Of a stretch of 49,767 bases of DNA, positions 24,620 to 33,620 are shown in pieces. The position numbers and the translations under genes were made by a program. Numbering within the stretch: the stretch's first letter is position 1; every line of letters begins with the position of its first letter. The stretch lies in NCBI GenBank assembly GCA_937958475.1, contig CALFXR010000189.1, forward strand, positions 1 through 49,767. The letters are read 5' to 3'. The notes below the pieces were generated by a model. It searched no databases, was not told where the DNA came from, and worked only from the letters and a program-made list of their open reading frames with translations. The DNA is from an uncultured Mesorhizobium sp. (lineage in GTDB: Bacteria > Pseudomonadota > Alphaproteobacteria > Rhizobiales > Rhizobiaceae).

Positions 24620-26019
24620 TTTCCAGGACGACCATCGGCATCGCGCTGCTGGTCCAGGCGGTCGCCGCGGGCCCGGCCGCGGCGACGGAGCCGGCGGCGC
24701 CGGTGCTGGCACCCTACCAGATGGTCCGCTCCCTGCAGATCGTCCAGGACCGTATCGCCGACGGCGATCACGCGGCACTGCCGATGCAGAAGAAGATGAT
24801 CGAGATGATCGACAAGCGCCTGCTCTCGGCGAGCCCCGAGGAGTTCGCGGACCGGCGCAACTTCGAGGCCCTCGTCATCTACGGCATGAGCGGCGGCAAT
24901 CCGAAGACGCTCGAGACCGTCGCCGCCGGGCTCGCCCTCGACCCGCACGATGCCGCGCTGACCGGTGGCCTCGTCGCCTATTTCAAGAGCAATCCCGGCA
25001 AGGCCGCCTCCCAGCTTTCCTCGCTCGATCCGGCCAAGGAAACGCCGCAGATCGGCGCGTTCCTGGCCCTGGTGAAGGGCACGATCGCCGCCCTGCAGCG
25101 CCCGGAAAAGGGCCTTCCCCTGTTCGACCTGGCCCGCCTTTTCGCCCCGGGGACGCTCGTCGAGGAAGCCGCGCTTCGCCGCTCGATCTCGATCGCGGCG
25201 TCGATCAACGATCGCGAGCGTTTCCTCAGGGCGTCCGAGCAGTATTCCCGCCGCTTCCTGCGCTCGCCATATGCCAGCCATTTCGCCGACGGTTTCATCA
25301 ACGGCGTGGTCTCGCTGCGCGAGGGCCTCGATCTCCAGGCCGTGGAGGCGATCGTATCGGCGATGAACGCCGAACAGCAGCTCGCCATCTACCTGCGCAT
25401 CGCACGCAAGAGCGCGATCGCCGGCTACTCGGAACTGGCGGAGTTCGCCTCGGCGAGGGCCCGGCTGGTGAGCGGCAAGGTCGACGGACCGGAGGACCCC
25501 CGCGCCGCGTTCTACAACGCCCTCGCCTCCGTCACCACGCAGTCGATCGAGGAGGTTGCGCGGCGGCTCGACGCGATCGACCGCAAGACGCTGGCGAAGC
25601 GCGACATCCGCCTGCTCGATGCGGCCAAGGAGATCGTCAGGGGCGTCACCGCGTCGCCGCTGGACTCATCAGGCGCGGCGGTCGCGGAAGCCACGCCCGG
25701 CACGCCTGAGCCCACTCCGCCTACGCAGACCGCCGCCGATGTCGGCCCCGCCGTTGCCGCGCCGGCGGCCGCGGGTGCAGCCAGGACGGAAGACGCCCCC
25801 GCGCCGGAAGAGACGGCGGCAGCGGGCGAAGCCGCCGCGCCGGCAAAAGACGCCGCCGCCGGGACTGACGTGGCTGCGCAAGCCGCTCCCGCCGACAGCT
25901 CGGCAAGCGCCCCCGATTCCGAGACCGCCTCCGGCGATCCGTCCCTGGACGACGTCGTCAGCTCGACGCGCAAGACGCTCGAGGAAATCGACGAACTGCT
26001 CAAGAAGGAAGAAGAATGA
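24616..26019 (+). CDS. motC: periplasmic motor protein MotC
   Basis: MotC is a periplasmic protein of rhizobial motors that acts with MotB and is folded by MotE. The 467-residue precursor starts at TTG 24616, inside the motB stop (TTGA), and has a signal peptide (TIGIALLVQAVAAGPAAA). The folded part is helical and TPR-like (LETVAAGLALDPHDAALTGG; ALRRSISIAASINDRERFLR). The last 110 residues are Ala/Pro/Glu-rich, with a final coiled segment (RKTLEEIDELLKKEEE). The upstream part of the open frame is a shadow of motB. Confidence 0.9.
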   Translation: MISRTTIGIALLVQAVAAGPAAATEPAAPVLAPYQMVRSLQIVQDRIADGDHAALPMQKKMIEMIDKRLLSASPEEFADRRNFEALVIYGMSGGNPKTLETVAAGLALDPHDAALTGGLVAYFKSNPGKAASQLSSLDPAKETPQIGAFLALVKGTIAALQRPEKGLPLFDLARLFAPGTLVEEAALRRSISIAASINDRERFLRASEQYSRRFLRSPYASHFADGFINGVVSLREGLDLQAVEAIVSAMNAEQQLAIYLRIARKSAIAGYSELAEFASARARLVSGKVDGPEDPRAAFYNALASVTTQSIEEVARRLDAIDRKTLAKRDIRLLDAAKEIVRGVTASPLDSSGAAVAEATPGTPEPTPPTQTAADVGPAVAAPAAAGAARTEDAPAPEETAAAGEAAAPAKDAAAGTDVAAQAAPADSSASAPDSETASGDPSLDDVVSSTRKTLEEIDELLKKEEE

Positions 26020-27428
26020 ACGCGATGCCGCCCATGGTCAGGCACCAGGGCGCCGGTGTGCCCGGCTTCCACGGACGCAGCCAGGCCCGTACCGACCAGG
26101 ACGCCGAAGCGTTCGACCGGGTCCTGTCCGTGGCCGGCCGCGTCGACAGGCTCTCCGAGGAGCCGGACGCCGCCAACCTTGCCGAGGACGCGGGCGACGC
26201 CCCGACCGTCTGCGCCACCGACAACGACGAGGCGGAGGCCGAACCCGCGGCCGATGCCGCGGTCGGTCTCCTGCCGTTGCTGCGTATCGTCGTTCCGCAG
26301 GAGAAGGCGACGCAAGCAGCGCCGGCGGCGGACGCCGGCGCCGAGGAAAGCAGTCCGATCGCGGTGGAAGCCGAGCCGGAGTCCCGCGACGTGACCCTGC
26401 CGCCGAGGGACATGGCGCCGGCCTCCGTCGCCGCGACCCGATCGACCGAAACGCGGCCGATGATCGAATCCCGGACGGCGGCGGAGGCCAGATCCGCTGC
26501 CCCCGCGGCCTCGGTGCCTGCCGAGGCGCAGGACGCGAATCCGCGCCGCGTCGAGGTGACGGCGATTCCCGCCGCGGCGTCGCACGCAGGCGGCGCCGCA
26601 CCCGCGGCGAGCGCATCGCTGTCGCTGCTCGCCAGGCTGAACCTGATGACGCAAGAGGGTCGGACAGCCGGAGCGCCGGCCAAAGCCGCATCCGTCGAGG
26701 CGGCCCCGGAAGGATCCGCGGCAGCCGACGCAGCCGCACCGGGAGATGCCGGCGAGACCGTCGCGCGGCGGGTCGACAAGCGTTCGGCAGGAGAGGAGCC
26801 GGGCGACGGGGCGGCGGGCCGGAGGGAACCTTCGGACGGAACCAGCCGAACCGCCGAGCGCGCCGCGCCGGTCGCGGTGCCCTCGCCCCAGGCCGGACCC
26901 CAGGGGAGCGCTTCCGCGCAGGTCGTCCAGGCGCTCGCCGCCAGCCCGGCCGCGACCAACGCCGCGCGGGCCATCGTCGCGGCGCACCAGGACGACGCGC
27001 CCGCCGGGGAACCCATCCAGTCGCTCAAGATCCAGCTGCGGCCGCACGAACTCGGACAGGTCACCGCCAAGCTGAGCATGGTCGGCGGAGAACTCTCCAT
27101 CGAGATCGAGGTCGACACGATCGAGGCACATCGCGCGCTCTCGGGCGACAGCGACGCGATCGTCAAGGCGCTGCGGGCGCAGGGCATCGCGGTCGACCAG
27201 GTGACGATCCAGCAGCCGCCGCAGTCGAACGCCGCCGGCCGCGACGGCGCCGGGGGCGACACGCCGGCCTTCGCCGGACGCGACGCCCGCGACAGCGGCA
27301 ACTCCGGAAACTCCGCCGGACGAAACCAGACCTCCCAATCACCGGACCGCGATCATGGACAGGAAACGCGTTCGACCGCAGAAGGCATTGCTCCTAGCGC
27401 TCGCAGCGTTGGCGACGTCTATATCTAG
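26016..27428 (+). CDS. fliK: flagellar hook-length control protein FliK
   Basis: FliK is exported as a molecular ruler and triggers the FlhB substrate switch. In rhizobia it was first called MotD. The 470-residue protein is mostly disordered, with an Ala/Glu/Pro-rich N-terminal two thirds. Its conserved FliK C-terminal domain is at about 325-405, LKIQLRPHELGQVTAKLSMV through HRALSGDSDAIVKALRAQGI. The tail is Gln/Asn/Ser-rich. ATG at 26016 overlaps the motC stop. The last 74 bases overlap the next gene in another frame. Confidence 0.92.
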   Translation: MNAMPPMVRHQGAGVPGFHGRSQARTDQDAEAFDRVLSVAGRVDRLSEEPDAANLAEDAGDAPTVCATDNDEAEAEPAADAAVGLLPLLRIVVPQEKATQAAPAADAGAEESSPIAVEAEPESRDVTLPPRDMAPASVAATRSTETRPMIESRTAAEARSAAPAASVPAEAQDANPRRVEVTAIPAAASHAGGAAPAASASLSLLARLNLMTQEGRTAGAPAKAASVEAAPEGSAAADAAAPGDAGETVARRVDKRSAGEEPGDGAAGRREPSDGTSRTAERAAPVAVPSPQAGPQGSASAQVVQALAASPAATNAARAIVAAHQDDAPAGEPIQSLKIQLRPHELGQVTAKLSMVGGELSIEIEVDTIEAHRALSGDSDAIVKALRAQGIAVDQVTIQQPPQSNAAGRDGAGGDTPAFAGRDARDSGNSGNSAGRNQTSQSPDRDHGQETRSTAEGIAPSARSVGDVYI

Positions 27429-27939
27429 CGACGTCGCGAGCGCGGGCGGCAACCCCTGCGAGGCGGAGATCCTGCAGGCCTCGGCCCGCTACGGGGTACC
27501 CGAAGGCATCCTCTATGCCGTCGGACTCACCGAGACCGGCCGCAAGGGCAGCCTGCAGCCCTATGCGCTCAACATCGAGGGCCGCGCCGTGTTCGCGAAC
27601 TCGCCCGCCGAGGCGATCGCCGAATTCAAGGCGGCCACGAGGCGCGGCAGCAAGCTCATCGATCTCGGCTGCATGCAGATCAACCACCACTACCATGCCG
27701 AGCACTTCTCCGGTCTGGGCGAGATGCTGGATCCGCACGCCAATGTCGACTATGCGGCGCGCTTCCTGGTGCGGCTGAAGGCGAAGCACAAGACCTGGTC
27801 CATGGCGGTCGCGCGCTATCACGCCGGGCCCGACAACGACCCGGCGCAGAAGCGCTACATCTGCCGCGTCATCGCCAACATGGTGGCAACCGGCTTCGGC
27901 AAGTGGACGCAGAACGCCCGCGACTTCTGCGACGCCTGA
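27355..27939 (+). CDS. flagellar lytic transglycosylase (SLT family)
   Basis: This 194-residue secreted enzyme probably opens the peptidoglycan for rod passage, the job done elsewhere by the FlgJ C-terminal domain or by SltF/PleA. It has a signal peptide to about residue 30 (ending VASA). The SLT fold has catalytic-type Glu60 in AVGLTETGRKG, then DLGCMQINHHYH in place of the usual G-x-MQI, and AVARYHAGPDN like the AxxYNxG motif. Three or four cysteines may form disulfides. It overlaps fliK by 74 bases. The rod-binding FlgJ protein is encoded separately at 37746-38315 and lacks an enzymatic domain. Confidence 0.88.
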   Translation: MDRKRVRPQKALLLALAALATSISSDVASAGGNPCEAEILQASARYGVPEGILYAVGLTETGRKGSLQPYALNIEGRAVFANSPAEAIAEFKAATRRGSKLIDLGCMQINHHYHAEHFSGLGEMLDPHANVDYAARFLVRLKAKHKTWSMAVARYHAGPDNDPAQKRYICRVIANMVATGFGKWTQNARDFCDA

Positions 27940-27998
27940 GCCGGCGCGACCCTGCCGGACCCGAGGCCGGCCCGCGCCGCGGTGCGTTCCGGGGCGCG

Positions 27999-28013
27999 TT
28001 AACCATTCGTTAA
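27999..28013 (+). promoter_or_regulatory. CtrA-type box upstream of rem
   Basis: TTAACCATTCGTTAA is a perfect TTAA-N7-TTAA match to the CtrA full site, and the first half is the preferred TTAACCAT. A second CCAT follows the right half, so TTAACCAT occurs twice, 11 bases apart. The site lies 161 bases before the rem ATG, in an AT-rich pocket (27998-28040) that stands out from the surrounding GC-rich DNA. Function is inferred from the consensus. Confidence 0.65.
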
Positions 28014-28174
28014 CCATACCTAACTATTTATTAGCCATAGCGGAATCCGGACGCGCGGGTGAGCGGCGGGATTCCCAAGAACTGACTCACAAGAAATGAC
28101 GGTTTTCCAAGATTCCCGGCAGCGGATACCCGTTGTTTCGGGCGACGTTAATAACTGATTCGGAGGGCGGGCCG

Positions 28175-28843
28175 ATGATCGTGATTGTAGACGAGCGTGA
28201 GCGCGTAAAAGAAGGTTTTTCCTCGCTTTTCGGACGCGAAGGCATCGCCAGCACGGGCTTCGGCGGCAATGAGTTCGGCGAATGGGTGAGCACAGCTGCG
28301 GACGCCGACCTGAAGTCGGTCGGCGCGTTCCTCATCGGCGAGTGCGAAAGCCAGCATTTCTCGCCGCGGATGATCCGCGAGCGCACCGGCGCTCCGGTGA
28401 TCGCGCTGAGCGAGCAGCATTCGCTGGAGAACACGCTGCGGCTCTTCGAGTCCGGCGTCGACGACGTGGTCCGCAAGCCGGTCCACGCACGTGAAATCCT
28501 GGCGCGCATCTCGGCGATCCGTCGCCGCCAGCAGCAGGAGCCCAGCTACTCGCAGATCGGCCCGATGCGCATCTTCGCCGACGGGCGGGATCCCGAGATC
28601 AACGGCGAACCGCTGCCGCTGCCGCGCCGCGAGCGCCGCATCCTCGAGCTCCTGGCCTCGAATTCCGGGCGCCGCCTGACGAAGACGCAGGTCTTCAACT
28701 CGATCTACGGAATCTTCGACGAAGAGGTCGAGGAGAACGTCGTCGAAAGCCACATCAGCAAGCTGCGCAAGAAACTGCGCGAGAAGCTCGGCTTCGACCC
28801 GATCGATTCGAAGCGTTTCCTCGGCTACCGCCTGAGTCTCTGA
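28175..28843 (+). CDS. rem: orphan OmpR-type activator Rem of flagellar genes
   Basis: Rem is switched on by VisNR in S. meliloti and activates the later flagellar and chemotaxis genes. The Brucella relative is FtcR. The 222-residue protein has a receiver-like domain (1-120) and an OmpR winged helix (about 130-222: LPLPRRERRILELLASNSGR; VVESHISKLRKKLREKLGF). The phosphoacceptor aspartate seems to be missing: the strand reads VGAFLIGECES where 'LLDxxLP' is expected. The later Lys is kept (VVRKPVH). ATG at 28175 has a GGAGGG ribosome site. There is no kinase gene nearby. A CtrA-type box lies upstream. Confidence 0.93.
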   Translation: MIVIVDERERVKEGFSSLFGREGIASTGFGGNEFGEWVSTAADADLKSVGAFLIGECESQHFSPRMIRERTGAPVIALSEQHSLENTLRLFESGVDDVVRKPVHAREILARISAIRRRQQQEPSYSQIGPMRIFADGRDPEINGEPLPLPRRERRILELLASNSGRRLTKTQVFNSIYGIFDEEVEENVVESHISKLRKKLREKLGFDPIDSKRFLGYRLSL

Positions 28844-28922
28844 TGCCGCGACCGCCGCCGGTTCCCGGCGGCCAAGTCGAAGCACGGAACAAGGAAGCCG
28901 CAATGCTTCTCCCAATCAGCTT

Positions 28923-28946
28923 CACGCAAGTCCCGACAACTAGTCT
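28923..28946 (+). promoter_or_regulatory. flagellar promoter motif upstream of flgE
   Basis: CACGCAAG-N10-TAGTCT lies 36 bases before the flgE ATG. It shares the -10-like TAGTCT with the fliF site. The preceding ATCAGCTTC is shared with the site at 9763. It would separate the hook-filament operon from rem. Confidence 0.62.
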
Positions 28947-28982
28947 GTGTTCAGTTTGCGGCGGATCTGAGGATATTTCACC

Positions 28983-30242
28983 ATGAGCCTTACCGGTATG
29001 ATGCGGACCGGCGTGTCCGGCATGAACGGTCAATCGAACCGGCTGTCGGCGGTGGCCGACAACATCGCGAACTCCAACACCAACGGCTACAAGCGCGCCA
29101 AGGCGGAGTTCTCCACCCTGATCATCCCGAACGCTCCGGGCTCCTACAATTCCGGCGGCATCACGACCGCCATGCGCTACGATGTCTCCCAGCAGGGCGT
29201 GCTCAACTACACGACCTCGGTGACCGACCTTGCCGTCAACGGCGACGGTTTCTTCATCGTCCAGGACGCGGCCGGCACGAGCTTCCTGACGCGCGCGGGG
29301 TCCTTCGTACCCGACGGCGAGGGTCGATTCGTCAATGCCGCAGGCTACTACCTGACCGGTTACAGCTATGCCAACGGCACGCCGAGCGCCACGGCCAACG
29401 GCTTCGGCGGCCTCGAGGTGATCTCGATCACGGATTCCGCCCAGATCGCGCTGCCATCGACGCTCGGAGAATTTTCCGCCAACCTGCCGTCCACCGCGGA
29501 CATCGTCGCCGCGGGCGACCTGCCCTCCGACAACGCCGCGACGTCGACCTACACGGCAAAGTCGTCGCTCGTCGCCTACGACAATCTCGGCTCCCAGGTC
29601 ATGCTCGACGTCTACTTCACGAAGACGGCAGACAACGAGTGGGAGGTCACGGTCTACAACAAGGCCGACGCGGCCACCGGCGGCACGACGTCCTTCCCCT
29701 ACTCCGCGGGGGCCCTCGTCACCCAGACGCTGACCTTCAGCCCGACCGACGGGCAGCTGACCAGCGGCGGCGACCTGAGCATCACGATCCCCAACGGCGA
29801 CACGCTGGCGCTCGACCTCAACTCGATGAGCCAGCTCGCCAGCGGCTACGCCGTCTACGAGGCGACGGTGAACGGAAACGGCCCGAGCGCCATCGACAGC
29901 ATCCAGATCTCGGAAGACGGGGTGCTTTCCGCGGTGTTCGCGAACGGAGAGGTCAAGGCGCTCTACCGCATTCCGCTCGCGACCGTCATCAGCCCCGACC
30001 AGCTGACGGTCCTGCCCGGCAACATCTACGCCCAGAGCGAAGACTCCGGAAACGTCCGCATCGGCTTCCCGAACGAGAGCGGCTTCGGCACGGTCGTGTC
30101 CGGCGCGCTCGAATCCTCAAACGTCGACATCGCTCAGGAACTGACCGAGATGATCGAGGCGCAGCGCAACTACACGGCGAACTCGAAAGTGTTCCAGACC
30201 GGCGCCGACCTCCTCGATGTTCTCGTGAACCTGAAGCGGTGA
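28983..30242 (+). CDS. flgE: flagellar hook protein FlgE
   Basis: FlgE is the hook subunit. The 419-residue protein has the axial-protein N-terminus (RLSAVADNIANSNTNGYKRA), the FlgE central domains (VTDLAVNGDGFFIVQDAAGT; YTAKSSLVAYDNLGSQVMLD) and the C-terminal helix (GALESSNVDIAQELTEMIEA; QRNYTANSKVFQTGADLLD). It heads the operon flgE-flgK-flgL-flaF-flbT-flgD-fliQ. Confidence 0.96.
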   Translation: MSLTGMMRTGVSGMNGQSNRLSAVADNIANSNTNGYKRAKAEFSTLIIPNAPGSYNSGGITTAMRYDVSQQGVLNYTTSVTDLAVNGDGFFIVQDAAGTSFLTRAGSFVPDGEGRFVNAAGYYLTGYSYANGTPSATANGFGGLEVISITDSAQIALPSTLGEFSANLPSTADIVAAGDLPSDNAATSTYTAKSSLVAYDNLGSQVMLDVYFTKTADNEWEVTVYNKADAATGGTTSFPYSAGALVTQTLTFSPTDGQLTSGGDLSITIPNGDTLALDLNSMSQLASGYAVYEATVNGNGPSAIDSIQISEDGVLSAVFANGEVKALYRIPLATVISPDQLTVLPGNIYAQSEDSGNVRIGFPNESGFGTVVSGALESSNVDIAQELTEMIEAQRNYTANSKVFQTGADLLDVLVNLKR

Positions 30243-30273
30243 CCGATACGCATATGTCGCCGAAGGCCTGAGA

Positions 30274-31740
30274 ATGTCGCTTACCTCCGCACTGGGCATC
30301 GCACAACGATCGCTTCTCAACACAGCGCGGCAGACAAGCGTCGTTTCGCAGAACATCAGCAATGCGCAGAACCCGGACTATTCGCGCCGGTCGGCGGTGC
30401 TCGTCAGCACCGCGCCCGGCGCGACCGCCATGACCATCCAGCGCGCGACGAACGACGCGCTCTCGCGCAGCAACCTCTCGGCACTGTCTTCCTACAACGC
30501 CCAGTCAACGCTGCAGACGGGCATCGACAACCTGACGCTCCAGGTCAACGGCGTCGAAAACGCCAGTTCCGCCTCGACGCTGATCGGCGAGCTGCAGGAG
30601 GCGTTGCAGTCCTACGCCACCACGCCGTCGAACGAGAACCTGGCCGAGAACGCCGTCGAGGCGGCGCGCCAGCTCGCCAACGCGCTGAACAACGGCACCG
30701 ACGCCATCCAGACCTTCCGCAGCCAGACCGACCAGGACATCTCCGTCTCCGTCGCCCGCCTCAACGACCTCCTGTCGCAATTCCAGGCTGCGAACAACAC
30801 CGTCATCCACGCCTCGCAGGCCGGCACCGATGCCTCGGACGCGCTCGACCAGCGCGATTCACTGCTGAAGCAGATCGCGGAACTGGTGCCGGTGTCGACG
30901 ATCTCGCGCGCCAACAACGACATGGTCATCACGACGGCGAGCGGGGTGACGCTCTTCGAGACCGTGCCGCGCAGCGTCACCTTCACGCCGATCCAGTCCT
31001 ATTCGGCATCGACGACCGGCAATTCCATCCTGATCGACGGCGTCCCGCTGGCCACGGGCCAGGGCGCCAACACGTCGGCCGACGGCAGCCTCGCGGCGAT
31101 GTTGCAGCTTCGCGACAACGTCGCCGGCACGATGCAGAGCCAGCTCGACGAGATCGCGCGCGGCCTGATCGTGACCTTCGCCGAGACCGACCCGAGCGGA
31201 GCCGGCCTGCTGCCCGACATGGCCGGCCTCTTCACCTGGACGGGCGGCCCGGACCTGCCGCCCGACGGTACGATCAGCACCGGCCTCGCCGGCCTGATCA
31301 CCATCAATCCCGCCGTCGACACCGTGTCCGGAGGCGACGTCACGCTGCTGCGCGACGGCGGCATGAACGGGGCCTCCTACGTGGTCAACACGTCCGGCGG
31401 GGCCTCCTACTCGGACCTCCTGTTCGCCTACAGCGAGCGCCTCGATTCGCCGATCGACTTCGACCCGGCGGCGGGCCTCGACGCGAATGCCAGCGTCACC
31501 AACTTCGCCGGCAGCGCCATCAGCTGGCTCGAGCTTTCCCGCCAGCAGGCGACGAATGCCGCCGAGGTCAAGAGTGCGCTCATGCTGCGCACCAGCGAGG
31601 CGCTGTCGAACGAAACCGGCGTCAACATCGACGAGGAGATGGCGCTCCTGCTCGACCTCGAGCACTCGTACCAGGCGTCGGCGCGGCTGATCAGCGCCGT
31701 CGACGAGATGCTGAAAACGCTCATGGCGGCGGTGCAGTAA
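30274..31740 (+). CDS. flgK: hook-filament junction protein FlgK
   Basis: FlgK (HAP1) joins hook and filament. The 488-residue protein has the N-terminal helix TARQTSVVSQNISNAQNPDY, which replaces the usual 'NN.ANa.T.gY' motif. A long coiled region includes SDALDQRDSLLKQIAELVPV, a strong FlgK signature, and the C-terminus is ETGVNIDEEMALLLDLEHSY. It follows flgE after 31 bases and precedes flgL by three. A FlgN-like chaperone candidate is encoded at 38342-38770. Confidence 0.96.
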   Translation: MSLTSALGIAQRSLLNTARQTSVVSQNISNAQNPDYSRRSAVLVSTAPGATAMTIQRATNDALSRSNLSALSSYNAQSTLQTGIDNLTLQVNGVENASSASTLIGELQEALQSYATTPSNENLAENAVEAARQLANALNNGTDAIQTFRSQTDQDISVSVARLNDLLSQFQAANNTVIHASQAGTDASDALDQRDSLLKQIAELVPVSTISRANNDMVITTASGVTLFETVPRSVTFTPIQSYSASTTGNSILIDGVPLATGQGANTSADGSLAAMLQLRDNVAGTMQSQLDEIARGLIVTFAETDPSGAGLLPDMAGLFTWTGGPDLPPDGTISTGLAGLITINPAVDTVSGGDVTLLRDGGMNGASYVVNTSGGASYSDLLFAYSERLDSPIDFDPAAGLDANASVTNFAGSAISWLELSRQQATNAAEVKSALMLRTSEALSNETGVNIDEEMALLLDLEHSYQASARLISAVDEMLKTLMAAVQ

Positions 31741-31743
31741 GCC

Positions 31744-32790
31744 ATGAAGATTTCCTTCGTCTCCTCCCAGGCGATCTCCAAGGCGCTCAGCTACCAGCTG
31801 ATGCGCCTGCAGAGCGATCTCGCCAAGGCGCAGACCGAGGTCACGTCGGGCAAGTACAACGACGTCGGCGTGGCGCTCGGCGCGCGAACCGGTCAGGCAG
31901 TGGCGCTGAACCGCGATATCGACCGGCTGAACGGCATGGTCGACACCAACAGCCTCGTCGCGACGCGGCTGGACGCTTCCCAGGAAGCGCTGTCGCGCAT
32001 CACCAGCGAAGCCGAGACCTTCCTCTCCGCCCTGACCGTCGGCGGCAGCAGCGACACCGAACGCCAGATCCTGCAGGCGAACGGCAAGAACGCGCTGGAG
32101 ACGCTGACGTCCGTTCTCAACACCAGCCTCAACGGCGAGTACATCTTTTCCGGCGTCAACACCGACGTGAAGCCGATCAACGACTACGGCGCCGACGGCT
32201 CGCCGAACAAGGCCGCCTTCGACGCCGCCTTCCTCGCCCATTTCGGCTTCGCCCAGACCGACGCCGCCGCCGAAACGATCACCGCCGACCAGATGACGGA
32301 CTTCCTCGACGTCGTCGTCGAGCCGATGTTCACCGGACCGGAATGGGAAGCGAACTGGAGCAACGCGACCGACGAGACGATCACCAGCCGGATCGCGCTC
32401 AACGAGACCGCCGAAACGTCGGTGAGCGCCAACGGCAAAGGCATGCGCAAGCTGGCCATGGCCACCTCGCTGATCGTCGACCTGCTGCAGACGCCGCTCA
32501 ACGAGAACGCGCAGACCGCCCTCGTGGAGAGGACGCGCACCCTGGTCGGAGAGGCGATCTCCGACATCCAGAACGCCCAGGCGAAGGTCGGCCTGGTGCA
32601 GACCCGCGTGACCAGCGCCAGCGAGCGCCTGGCCATGCAGGTGGATATCATGACGACGAATCTCGGCGACCTTCAGGGCGTCGATCCCTACGAGGCCTCG
32701 ACGCGGGTGAACAACCTGCTCACCCAGATCGAGACGTCATACGCCCTGACCGCCCGCATCCAGCAACTAAGCCTCCTCGACTATCTGTAA
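31744..32790 (+). CDS. flgL: hook-filament junction protein FlgL
   Basis: FlgL (HAP3) sits between FlgK and the filament and resembles flagellin at both ends. The 348-residue protein has N-terminal helices (LMRLQSDLAKAQTEVTSGKY), the LNTSLNGEYIFSGVNTDVKP block typical of FlgL, and a C-terminal helix (YEASTRVNNLLTQIETSYAL) ending QLSLLDYL. It is cotranscribed with flgK. Confidence 0.95.
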   Translation: MKISFVSSQAISKALSYQLMRLQSDLAKAQTEVTSGKYNDVGVALGARTGQAVALNRDIDRLNGMVDTNSLVATRLDASQEALSRITSEAETFLSALTVGGSSDTERQILQANGKNALETLTSVLNTSLNGEYIFSGVNTDVKPINDYGADGSPNKAAFDAAFLAHFGFAQTDAAAETITADQMTDFLDVVVEPMFTGPEWEANWSNATDETITSRIALNETAETSVSANGKGMRKLAMATSLIVDLLQTPLNENAQTALVERTRTLVGEAISDIQNAQAKVGLVQTRVTSASERLAMQVDIMTTNLGDLQGVDPYEASTRVNNLLTQIETSYALTARIQQLSLLDYL

Positions 32791-32821
32791 CCGAACGCAG
32801 CAGAACGGCAGACGGATCAAG

Positions 32822-33169
32822 ATGTACCAATTCTCCTACGCAGACATTCAGAGCGACTCGATTGCCGACGCCAAGAACCGCGAGCGCCAGCTGCTGGACC
32901 GCTCGATCGACCTGCTGGTCGCTGCGCAGGCGAAGGGCGTCAACTCGATCCAGACCATCGAGGCCCTCCACTTCCTCAACCGGATCTGGACGACCTTCAT
33001 CGACGATCTGGGCAAGTCGGACAACGAACTGCCCAAGGAGCTTCGCGCCAACCTGATCTCCATCGGACTCTGGCTCCTGCGCGAGGCGGACGCCGTCAGG
33101 CGCGGCGAGTCGGACAACTTCAGCGGCCTCATCGACATTTCCCAGATAATCCGGGATGGCATCAAATGA
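32822..33169 (+). CDS. flaF: flagellin biosynthesis regulator FlaF
   Basis: FlaF is a small cytoplasmic protein of alphaproteobacteria that supports flagellin synthesis or secretion, opposing FlbT in Caulobacter. The 115-residue protein is helical and starts MYQFSYADIQSDSIADAKNR, with the conserved core IEALHFLNRIWTTFIDDLGK and LRANLISIGLWLLREADAVR. Its stop overlaps the flbT ATG by four bases. Confidence 0.93.
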   Translation: MYQFSYADIQSDSIADAKNRERQLLDRSIDLLVAAQAKGVNSIQTIEALHFLNRIWTTFIDDLGKSDNELPKELRANLISIGLWLLREADAVRRGESDNFSGLIDISQIIRDGIK

Positions 33170-33618
33170 AGAACACCTTGAAGATCTCCCTTCGCCCCAA
33201 CGAGAAGATCTACATCAACGGCGCGGTGATCCGGGCCGACCGGAAGGTGTCGATCGAGCTGCTCAACGACGTGCAGTTCCTGCTCGAGAGCCACGTGATG
33301 CTGCCGCAGAACGCGTCGACGCCGCTCCGCCAGCTCTATTTCATCACGCAGGTGATCCTGATGAACCCGGGCGAGGCGGACGACGCACGCGACATGTTCC
33401 GCAAGTCGCTGCCGCTGCTGCTCGCGACCTTCAGCGACGAGCAGATCAGGGCATCGCTCAAATACGTCGACCAGCTGGTCAGCGAAGGCCATGTCTACGA
33501 CGCCCTGAAGGTGGTCCGCGGGCTCTACCCGATCGAAGCGGAAATCCTGAAGACCCGCCTTGAAAAGAAAGCTGCAACCTCGTCGAGCCAAACGCTCGCC
33601 ATAGCCGTCGGAGAATAG
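33166..33618 (+). CDS. flbT: flagellin synthesis repressor FlbT
   Basis: In Caulobacter FlbT acts on the 5' leader of flagellin mRNA to delay translation until the hook is complete. In other alphaproteobacteria its effect may be positive. The 150-residue protein has the family start LKISLRPNEKIYINGAVIRA and the block ARDMFRKSLPLLLATFSDEQ. ATG at 33166 overlaps flaF, and flgD follows two bases after the stop. The target could be the structured leader at 19840-19910. Confidence 0.94.
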   Translation: MKNTLKISLRPNEKIYINGAVIRADRKVSIELLNDVQFLLESHVMLPQNASTPLRQLYFITQVILMNPGEADDARDMFRKSLPLLLATFSDEQIRASLKYVDQLVSEGHVYDALKVVRGLYPIEAEILKTRLEKKAATSSSQTLAIAVGE

Positions 33619-33620
33619 AC

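Noticed and set aside
25512..27338. Long - strand frames opposite motC and fliK
   Set aside because: They mirror the Ala/Pro/Glu-rich disordered regions of motC and fliK. Their Gly/Arg/Ser-rich translations show no domain, and there is no ribosome site.
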